DNA of 43,572 nt from Alphaproteobacteria bacterium (GTDB taxonomy: Bacteria > Pseudomonadota > Alphaproteobacteria > DSM-16000 > Inquilinaceae): the NCBI GenBank assembly GCA_028281265.1, contig JANQKE010000203.1, positions 1-43,572 of the forward strand, read 5' to 3'. Shown piece after piece: positions 1-6,369 of the stretch; position 1 is the first letter of the stretch; each line of letters starts with the position of its first letter. The notes beneath the pieces were generated by a model. The model was not told where the DNA came from. It saw nothing but the letters and a program-made list of their open reading frames with translations, and searched no databases. The position numbers and the translations under genes were made by a program.

Positions 1-211
1 GGAGCGAGGAGGAAGGACATGCCGGGGCATATTCGACGACGAGCGACGCCGCAGCAGGGCCCATCCACCCGGCCCTTCGGGTTGGTGTGTGCCGGCCGCC
101 CGCCGCGTGGCGCCGCTTGCCCGATAGCACCGCATCGCGCGGCGCGACGCGCCTTGCGGATCGATCCGGCACACGCCAACAGATCGACCCGGCATTCCTT
201 GAAAACGCTCT
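1..211 (+). repeat. MITE-like element copy 1 (left end cut by window)
   Basis: This stretch aligns base for base without gaps to 41130-41340, a complete element later in the window, with scattered substitutions. Its right end (about 175-211) reads, in reverse complement, AGAGCGTTTTCAAGGAATGC, matching the terminal inverted repeat of the complete copy. A short open frame across it is not conserved between copies and I do not call it a gene. The element ends at a CTAG. No transposase is encoded, so it would be a non-autonomous element mobilised in trans (inference). Confidence 0.75.
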
Positions 212-229
212 AGCGACCCCGGACCGGCT

Positions 230-1213
230 GTGGCGATGACGGTCGACGATCACACCACGCCGGTGCTGCTGGCGCCGGCGCTGGCGGCCGCCGGCGATCC
301 GACCGACCTTTCGGTACCGGAACAATCCTGGCTCGACCGGCCGGACGGGGCCCGGATCCGCTTGGGGTGCTGGCCGGCCGCCACGGGGACGCCAGACCGG
401 GGTGTCTTGTTGCTGCTGAACGGCCGGTCGGAGTTCATCGAGAAATACGCCGAGGCCGCGCGGGTGTTCGCGGGGCTGGGCTTCGAGGTCTGGTCGCTCG
501 ACTGGCGCGGCCAGGGCCTGTCCAGCCGCTGGCTCGACGACCCGATGAAGGGCCACGCCGCGGATTTCGGCGTGCTGGTCGACGATCTCGCGGTGATGAT
601 CGACCAGGCGGTGCGGCCGGGGGACCGGCCGCTGCGGCTGCTCGGCCATTCCATGGGCGGGCATCTCGGCCTGCGCTATCTGGTGTCCGGTCCGGCGGTG
701 ATGCCGGTGTCCGTCGCTTTGTCGGCGCCGATGGTCGATATCCTGGCGTCCCGCACGATGCGCACCGCCAGCCAAACCCTGGCGGCGCTGATGGGGCGGC
801 TGGGACGGTCGGAGGCCTATGCCCTGGGCCAAGGGCCGTTCGACCCGGCGGTCGAGCGCAAGGCCGACATCCTGTCGGCCGACCCGGTGCGGGCGCATCT
901 GCACTATCGCGCCTTCGTCGACCGGCCCGCGTTGCGGGTCGGCGGCGTGACCTGGGGCTGGCTGGACGCGGCGGCCCGGTCCACCCGCATGTTGTTCGAC
1001 CGGTTCCGACACGACCCGCCGGGTGTGCCGATCCTGGCGCTTCTGGCCGGGCATGAGAGCCTGGTCAGCAACCCCGCGGCGGAGCGGCTGATGGCGCTGG
1101 CCCCGCACGGATTGACCAAGCTCTACCCCACCGCCCTGCACGAGGTGCTGATCGAGGCCGACACCATCCGCCTGGCGGTGTTCGAAGACCTCGCCGATCA
1201 CCTGCTGCGGTAG
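230..1213 (+). CDS. alpha/beta hydrolase, lysophospholipase-like (PldB/COG2267 type)
   Basis: Predicted soluble serine hydrolase of 327 residues, likely acting on lysophospholipids or monoacylglycerols; the substrate is inferred from family resemblance only. The GxSxG nucleophile elbow appears as GHSMGG about 140 residues in. The oxyanion-side motif GRSEFIEKY near residue 65 is typical of PldB-like lysophospholipases. A C-terminal LHEVLIE supplies the likely catalytic histidine. The expected acidic residue of the triad falls in LLAGHESLV, where Glu stands in the place usually held by Asp. The start is GTG at 230, with an in-frame ATG two codons later at 236. The gene begins 18 bases after a MITE-like repeat and is convergent with the next gene, only 9 bases away, so it is probably monocistronic. 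Confidence 0.85.
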   Translation: MAMTVDDHTTPVLLAPALAAAGDPTDLSVPEQSWLDRPDGARIRLGCWPAATGTPDRGVLLLLNGRSEFIEKYAEAARVFAGLGFEVWSLDWRGQGLSSRWLDDPMKGHAADFGVLVDDLAVMIDQAVRPGDRPLRLLGHSMGGHLGLRYLVSGPAVMPVSVALSAPMVDILASRTMRTASQTLAALMGRLGRSEAYALGQGPFDPAVERKADILSADPVRAHLHYRAFVDRPALRVGGVTWGWLDAAARSTRMLFDRFRHDPPGVPILALLAGHESLVSNPAAERLMALAPHGLTKLYPTALHEVLIEADTIRLAVFEDLADHLLR

Positions 1214-1222
1214 GCGGGCGGC

Positions 1223-2488
1223 CTACCCGGCCGGCCACGCCGCCGGCATGTCGGCCTCCAGCCACGCGGCCTCCAGAGCCTTGAGCCGGCGCCCCAGATC
1301 CGGACCGGGGACGGCGCCGCGGGCGATCAGGTCCCGGGGCCTGACCGGGAAGCGCGGGGCGCGGAAGTCCGCCAGGATCGGGGCGAAAACCGGCCAGCCG
1401 AACCCTTGGGCGACCGGATGACCGCGCGCAAGCGCGCTCGCCGCCAGCGCCAGCGCCAGATCGTTGCCGTCTCGATAGACCGCGACCCGGGCCCGGTGCG
1501 GGGTGGCGGGAGGGTAGCCGGAAAGCCGGTCCGCATCCGTCAGCGCCTTGAGCCGGTCGGCCCGGCGGCGGCTGGGCTTGAGGCGGTCGATCACCGCTTC
1601 GGCCCCACCCAGCGGCAGCAGGGCCGCCAGGCGCGGGATCGCCCCTGCGACCGGCGGGTCCAGCCGGGTGAGCCGCGCCAGGCGATCCGGCCCCGCCGGC
1701 TCGGCCCCAGGGATCAGGGCCGGCAGCAGCCCGGTCGCCGCCATGACCGATACCGCGGCGACCGCCCCGGGTTCGGTCACCAGGCGCAGCATCTCCTTGG
1801 CGATCCGCTCCCCCGACAGCCGGTCGATCAGATCCCGGCGGGCCAGGGCCAGCCGTGCGATCCCGGGGTCCGGCCGGCCGGCGCCGTAGGCGGCGTGAAA
1901 GCGATAGTAACGCAGCACCCGCAGCATGTCCTCGGCCAGCCGCGTCGCGGCGGCGCCGACGAACCGGACGCGGCCGGCCGCCAGATCCGCAAGCCCCCCG
2001 ACCCAGTCGAACACCGTGCCGTCCGCGGCGGCGTACAGGGCGTTCATCGTCAGATCGCGGCGCCGGGCGTCCTCGGCCCAATCATCGGTGAAGGCCACGG
2101 TCGCCCGGCGGCCGTCGGTGCTGACGTCCCGGCGCAGGGTGGTGACCTCGAACCCCCGATGATCGGCCACGATGGTGATCGTGCCGTGATCGATCCCGGT
2201 CGGAACCGGCTTCAGCCCGGCCGCCCGCGCCCGCTCGGTTACCGCAGCCGGGGGCAGAGCCGTCGCGATGTCGATATCGGCCGCCGGCATACCGAGCAGC
2301 CAGTTGCGGACGCAGCCGCCGACGAAGCGCGGCGGGCGTGCCGGATCGTCCGACAGGGCCTCGACGACCTTGGCGACCGCCGGGTCGCCCATCCAGTCGG
2401 GGGGAGGGAGGGTCGCGGTGACCGGCCGGGTCCGTCCGGTATCGGCGTCCGGAGCGGCAGGGTCCACCAGGTCGATCGGTCGGGGCAT
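1223..2488 (-). CDS. CCA tRNA nucleotidyltransferase / poly(A) polymerase family
   Basis: Adds or repairs the 3'-terminal CCA of tRNAs using CTP and ATP. The N-terminal nucleotidyltransferase domain shows GGCVRNWLLG followed by DIDIAT, the two carboxylates that bind metal. Next come the RRRDLTMNA motif and the EDMLRVLRYYRFHA helix of the head/neck region. At 421 residues it matches alphaproteobacterial bacterial-type CCA enzymes, and no HD phosphohydrolase motif is visible in the tail. The position usually occupied by Asp in GGxVRD is Asn here. It is the last gene of a minus-strand operon (DUF1285, NUDIX, small membrane protein, this gene). ATG at 2486-2488 lacks a clear Shine-Dalgarno, so a start slightly further in is possible. 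Confidence 0.9.
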   Translation of the reverse strand: MPRPIDLVDPAAPDADTGRTRPVTATLPPPDWMGDPAVAKVVEALSDDPARPPRFVGGCVRNWLLGMPAADIDIATALPPAAVTERARAAGLKPVPTGIDHGTITIVADHRGFEVTTLRRDVSTDGRRATVAFTDDWAEDARRRDLTMNALYAAADGTVFDWVGGLADLAAGRVRFVGAAATRLAEDMLRVLRYYRFHAAYGAGRPDPGIARLALARRDLIDRLSGERIAKEMLRLVTEPGAVAAVSVMAATGLLPALIPGAEPAGPDRLARLTRLDPPVAGAIPRLAALLPLGGAEAVIDRLKPSRRRADRLKALTDADRLSGYPPATPHRARVAVYRDGNDLALALAASALARGHPVAQGFGWPVFAPILADFRAPRFPVRPRDLIARGAVPGPDLGRRLKALEAAWLEADMPAAWPAG

Positions 2489-2560
2489 CGGTCCGGGCCC
2501 GATGGGGAAGGAGCACGGACACCGTGCGGCAACCCGCCGAGCGCGTCGACCACCCGCGCG

Positions 2561-2992
2561 CTATTGCGGCGCGGCGTCGCCTGCGGCTGGAGCGGTCTCG
2601 GCATCGTCGTCCTGTGCCGCGGCTTCGGCCGCCGCCTCCTTGGCGGCCCTCGCCTCGGCCTGGGCCTGGGCCTGATCTTCGGGAGTGATGAAGAAGCCGG
2701 GCTGGACCTCGCCGTCGACCACCCGGGCCGGCACATAGACGCTGCCGGGCGGTGCGCCGTCCTGGAAGGCGAGCCAGGCGAACCCGGCCATCGCCAGCAC
2801 CAGGCCGCCGCCGATCAGCCAGGGCCACGGCGCATCGGCGAACAGGCTCTGGGATGCCGCCGCCGGCTGCTCCGCGTCGGCATCCGGCCCCGCCGGTACC
2901 GGGCGGCCGCGGCGCGCGGTGGCGGCCATCCACAGGACGTAAGCCGCCGCCGGCAACAGGACCAGAAGGATCGGGATGAGTTTCTGCAGCAG
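2561..2992 (-). CDS. small membrane protein, DUF6111-like; start uncertain
   Basis: About 143 residues from the CTG at 2992. The first segment, LLQKLIPILLVLLPAAAYV, is a membrane helix; a second helix (around LIGGGLVLAMAGFAWLAF) follows, then a short periplasmic stretch and an Ala/Glu-rich acidic tail. Topology and position between a NUDIX and a CCA transferase gene fit the DUF6111 family of Rhodospirillales; the assignment is by resemblance. No ATG or GTG start lies in frame near the first helix. An in-frame TTG at 3083-3085 would give 174 residues and leave a 31-base gap to the NUDIX stop. An imperfect duplication (about 3025-3055) lies in this uncertain leader, so a small frameshift near the start cannot be excluded. 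Function unknown. Confidence 0.6.
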   Translation of the reverse strand: MLQKLIPILLVLLPAAAYVLWMAATARRGRPVPAGPDADAEQPAAASQSLFADAPWPWLIGGGLVLAMAGFAWLAFQDGAPPGSVYVPARVVDGEVQPGFFITPEDQAQAQAEARAAKEAAAEAAAQDDDAETAPAAGDAAPQ

Positions 2993-3116
2993 CGCCGCCG
3001 TGCCGTCGATGAGAGGGGTGTGGACGCCTGGTCTATGGTCGCCTGGTCTATATGGTCGATGTAGGCAGCCGGTCCACGTCCGCAACGGGACGCCGCCACC
3101 CCCTGCCCGGCGCGCC

Positions 3117-3737
3117 TCAATGCAGGTCGAGCAGCACCTGGCGCAGGTTGACCAGCATCCCCGCCGTCGCCCCCCAGATGAACCGGTGCTCGAACGGAAA
3201 GGCGTAGAACTGCCCGGTGCGACCGCGGAACGGACGGGACCGGACCTCCGGCAGCCCGGGGGCCAGGAAGAAGGCCAGCGGCACCTCGAACACCTCGGCG
3301 ACCTCATAGGGGTCGGGGCTATAGGCGCGCGGCGGCCGGACCACCGCCACATGCGGTTCCACCCGATAGCTGGTGCGGGTGATGTAGACGTCGAGCCGGC
3401 CGATCGGCGCCACCAGCGCGGGGTCGAGCCCGGTTTCCTCCTGGGTCTCGCGCAAGGCGGTCGACAGGCCGTCGGGGTCCTGCGGCTCCCGCCGGCCGCC
3501 GGGAAAGCTGATCTGGCCCGGATGGTTGGCCAGATGATCGGTGCGCTGCGTCAACAGCACCTTGGGTCCGTCGTCCCGCAGCACGATCGGCACCAGGACG
3601 GCGGCCTCCTTCAACGGTTCCGGCGTGACCATGCCGGGGTTGAGGTCCGCGTCGCCGCGCCGCTGTCCGGCATCCGCACGCCCGGCGGCCAGCCGGTCGC
3701 TCAGCCGGGGCAACCAGTCGGCCGACAGCTCCTTCAC
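3117..3737 (-). CDS. NUDIX hydrolase, CoA pyrophosphatase type (NudL-like)
   Basis: Likely cleaves CoA or acyl-CoA to phosphopantetheine and 3',5'-ADP. The CoA-pyrophosphatase signature LLTQRTDHLANHPGQISFPG runs directly into the Nudix box (GG...TALRETQEETGL), where the REtQEE glutamates bind Mg2+. I place the start at GTG 3735-3737 (206 residues). There the GTG overlaps the TGA stop of the upstream DUF1285 gene as GTGA, a classic translational-coupling arrangement. A longer frame opens to 3791 but would overlap the neighbour by 58 bases. Co-transcribed with the DUF1285 gene above and the small membrane protein and CCA transferase below. Substrate preference is inferred from the motif. Confidence 0.88.
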   Translation of the reverse strand: MKELSADWLPRLSDRLAAGRADAGQRRGDADLNPGMVTPEPLKEAAVLVPIVLRDDGPKVLLTQRTDHLANHPGQISFPGGRREPQDPDGLSTALRETQEETGLDPALVAPIGRLDVYITRTSYRVEPHVAVVRPPRAYSPDPYEVAEVFEVPLAFFLAPGLPEVRSRPFRGRTGQFYAFPFEHRFIWGATAGMLVNLRQVLLDLH

Positions 3738-4291
3738 CCCGCCGTCGGCGGCGGATCGCGATCCAGCGGAAAGAACCGTCCCTCGCTCCATACCCCGATC
3801 CGATCCTCGTGGGGGACCGCCCGGTCCACCAGTTCGTAGAACACCGGGCGGGCGATCAGCGCCTCCAGCCCCTTGGTGCGGTCGATCAGGATATAGGGGC
3901 GCGGCGTATCGTCGTCACCGTCGTAGCGGACGGAAATCGGATGCCCCGGACCGGCCACGACTTCGTGATCGAGGTTGGTGCGGAACACCATCGCCCCGTC
4001 CGGATGCGCCGGATCGTCCGGGGCGTCGACGGCGATGGCGATGAACGGGGCATCCTCGACCGTGATCCGGCCCCGCTCGGCCGGGGTGATCAGCCAGAAC
4101 GCCCCGTCATCGTCCCGCCGCAGAACGGTGGCGAACAGCTTGCATAACGCGATCCGGCCGATCGGCGTGCCCTGGTAGAACCAGGTGCCGTCGGCGGCGA
4201 TCCGGATGTCGTAGGCCTCGTCCTCGGCCGACGGTCCGGCCGCGATCCGGGCCAGATGCGCCGACAGGTCAGGCTTGGCGTCCTGCGTCAC
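3734..4291 (-). CDS. DUF1285 domain protein
   Basis: 185 residues from a GTG start at 4289-4291, preceded by a GGAGAG Shine-Dalgarno about 7 bases upstream. A longer ATG-initiated frame (to 4528) is rejected because it would run through the promoter region of the divergent MoxR operon. The sequence has the DUF1285 pattern: YDIRIAADGTWFYQGTPIGR near residue 30, a central ITPAERGRITVEDAPF segment, and a C-terminal GVWSEGRFFPLD. Soluble, no signal peptide. Function is not established. First gene of the operon leading to NUDIX, a small membrane protein and CCA transferase, and divergent from the MoxR operon with a 124-base gap holding both promoters. Confidence 0.85.
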   Translation of the reverse strand: MTQDAKPDLSAHLARIAAGPSAEDEAYDIRIAADGTWFYQGTPIGRIALCKLFATVLRRDDDGAFWLITPAERGRITVEDAPFIAIAVDAPDDPAHPDGAMVFRTNLDHEVVAGPGHPISVRYDGDDDTPRPYILIDRTKGLEALIARPVFYELVDRAVPHEDRIGVWSEGRFFPLDRDPPPTAG

Positions 4292-4415
4292 GATGCTCTC
4301 CCGCTCCCAGTGGCAGGCGATCCCTCTCGCCTGAACGGAATTTCGCCATAGACTGGATCGTAAGAAAACCGTCTCGCCCCGGCACGCGCCGACCGGGGCC
4401 GACCGAAAGGCTCCC

Positions 4416-5441
4416 ATGTCCGATCCGACCGCGACCCTCGCCCCCGTCGCCCATGCCCCCGGTCCGCACGAGATCGTCGCCGCGGTCGAGCGGCTGACCG
4501 CCGAACTGGGACAGATCCGCGCGGCCATCGGCCGGATGATCTTCGGGCAGGAAGCGGTGGTGGATCAAACGCTGGTCACCGTGATGGCCGGCGGCCACGC
4601 GCTGCTGATCGGGGTGCCGGGGCTCGCCAAGACCCGGCTGGTGGAAACGCTGGGCACCGTTCTCGGCCTGACCGAGCGGCGTGTCCAGTGCACCCCGGAC
4701 CTGATGCCGGCCGACATCCTCGGCTCGGAGATCCTGGAGGAGACCGACGCGGGCAAGCGGGCGTTCCGCTTCGTCCCGGGCCCGATCTTCACCCAGCTTC
4801 TGATGGCCGACGAGGTCAACCGGGCGAGCCCGCGCACCCAGTCCGCCCTGCTGCAGGCGATGCAGGAGCAGCGGGTCTCGGTGGCCGGGCACTATCACGA
4901 CCTGCCCCGGCCGTTCCACGTGCTGGCGACCCAGAACCCCATCGAGCAGGAGGGCACCTACCCGCTGCCCGAGGCGCAGCTCGACCGCTTCTTGCTGCAG
5001 ATCGATGTCGGCTATCCGGACCGGGAGGCCGAACGGACGATGCTGTTGGCCACGACCGGGGCCGAGCAGGCGGCAGCCCCGACCCTGTTCGATGCCGAGC
5101 GGCTGCGGGCCGCCCAGACGCTGATCCGCCGGGTGCCGGTGGGCGATCAGGTGCTCGACGGCATCCTGGAGCTGGTCCGGGCGGCCCGGCCCGCCAGCTC
5201 CGCCCATGAGGCGGTGCGCGCCCATGTGCTGTGGGGGCCGGGCCCCCGGGCCAGCCAGGCGCTGATGCTGGCGGTGCGTGCCCGGGCCGTCTTGCAGGGC
5301 CGCCTCGCCCCGTCTGTCGACGACGTCCAGGCCTTGGCTCTGCCGGTGCTGCGCCATCGGATGGGCTTGAGCTATGCCGCGCGGGCGGAAGGCATCACGG
5401 TCGAGGCGGTCCTCGACCCGCTGGTCGCGGCATTGGGGTAG
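4416..5441 (+). CDS. MoxR-family AAA+ ATPase
   Basis: AAA+ ATPase thought to act as a chaperone in assembly or activation of partner proteins, usually with vWA/DUF58 proteins. Walker A is GVPGLAKT (residues 66-73) and Walker B LLMADEVNRA (128-137). The sensor region ATQNPIEQEGTYPLPEAQLD follows, a MoxR hallmark. 341 residues, normal for the family, with the C-terminal lid domain complete. AAAGG lies about 6 bases before ATG. First gene of a four-gene plus-strand operon; the DUF58 gene starts 6 bases after its stop. The MoxR, DUF58, DUF4159 and membrane-protein order is the common alphaproteobacterial relative of Bat aerotolerance operons. Confidence 0.95.
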   Translation: MSDPTATLAPVAHAPGPHEIVAAVERLTAELGQIRAAIGRMIFGQEAVVDQTLVTVMAGGHALLIGVPGLAKTRLVETLGTVLGLTERRVQCTPDLMPADILGSEILEETDAGKRAFRFVPGPIFTQLLMADEVNRASPRTQSALLQAMQEQRVSVAGHYHDLPRPFHVLATQNPIEQEGTYPLPEAQLDRFLLQIDVGYPDREAERTMLLATTGAEQAAAPTLFDAERLRAAQTLIRRVPVGDQVLDGILELVRAARPASSAHEAVRAHVLWGPGPRASQALMLAVRARAVLQGRLAPSVDDVQALALPVLRHRMGLSYAARAEGITVEAVLDPLVAALG

Positions 5442-5447
5442 CCGGAC

Positions 5448-6341
5448 ATGGACGTCGATCCGGCACCGGCCGGCCGACTGGCGGCTGCCGCGCACCGACT
5501 GACCGAGCCGTTGCCGCCGCTCCTGGTCGCCGCGGAGCGGGTCGCCAACACGGTCGCCCTCGGTATCCACGGCCGTCGCCGGGTCGGGGTGGGGGAAACG
5601 TTCTGGCAGTTCCGCGCCTACATGCCCGGCGACACGATCGGCCGGATCGACTGGCGCCAGACCGCCAAGCGCGACACCCCGTTCGTGCGCGAACTGGAAT
5701 GGGAAGCCTCTCAGACCGTCCATCTATGGCGGGCGGACGGGCCGGGCATGGGCTACGCCTCCGCCCGAGCCGCGGGCAGCAAGCGGGCGCGGGCCGACCT
5801 GCTGCTCATGGCGCTGGCGATCCTCCTCGACCGGGCGGGGGAGCGGGTGGCCCTGCTGGACGGCGAGAACCCGCCGGCGACCGGCCGGTCCAACCTGATG
5901 CGCCTGGCCGCGGGCCTGGCTGCCCCGATCGCGGATCGGCCACACGACCTGCCGACCGTCCGGCCCCGGTTGCCGGCGCATGGCGCGGTCGTGCTGGCAG
6001 GCGACTTCCTCGCCCCGCTGCCGGAGATCGAGGCGGCGCTGGCCGGTCTTGCGGCCCGACGACAGCGGGTGCACGTGATCCACCTGCTCGATCCGGCGGA
6101 GCTGGCGTTGCCGTTCCGCGGTCGCATCCGCTTTCACGGGCTGGGTCGGATGGCCGGGACGGACACGCTGATCCCCCGCGTCGACAGCGTCCGGCCCCTC
6201 TATCAGGAGCGGTTCGAGGCCCATTGCGCCGGGCTTGCCGCGCTGTGTCGCGGGCTGGGCTTCCGGCTGGCCCGGCACACGACCGACCAGCCGGTGGAAA
6301 GCGCCCTGATGGGCTTGGCCCAGGGACTCGCGGCACGATGA
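5448..6341 (+). CDS. DUF58 domain protein
   Basis: 297 residues. The diagnostic DUF58 core is clear: FRAYMPGDTIGRIDWR, then TAKRDTPFVRELEWE. The remainder has a vWA-like fold pattern, but the MIDAS DxSxS motif is not conserved (WRADGPG at that point), as often in this family. No signal peptide or membrane helix is evident. Members are encoded beside MoxR ATPases and are presumed partners or substrates. Starts 6 bases after the MoxR stop with GGGG upstream, so translation is probably coupled. An ATGA at the stop codon opens only an 11-codon frame; the next real gene starts at 6370. Confidence 0.92.
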   Translation: MDVDPAPAGRLAAAAHRLTEPLPPLLVAAERVANTVALGIHGRRRVGVGETFWQFRAYMPGDTIGRIDWRQTAKRDTPFVRELEWEASQTVHLWRADGPGMGYASARAAGSKRARADLLLMALAILLDRAGERVALLDGENPPATGRSNLMRLAAGLAAPIADRPHDLPTVRPRLPAHGAVVLAGDFLAPLPEIEAALAGLAARRQRVHVIHLLDPAELALPFRGRIRFHGLGRMAGTDTLIPRVDSVRPLYQERFEAHCAGLAALCRGLGFRLARHTTDQPVESALMGLAQGLAAR

Positions 6342-6369
6342 GGGGTGTTCGCCTGCAAAGGGTCGGGCC

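Noticed and set aside
19-213. 64-codon plus-strand ORF at the window start
   Set aside because: It lies wholly in the MITE-like repeat; the equivalent copy near 41124 changes composition and end, and the product resembles no protein.
1406-3064. Long plus-strand open frame opposite the CCA transferase gene
   Set aside because: Antisense shadow typical of high-GC coding DNA, with low-complexity Arg/Gly/Pro sequence; the minus-strand frame has clear motifs.
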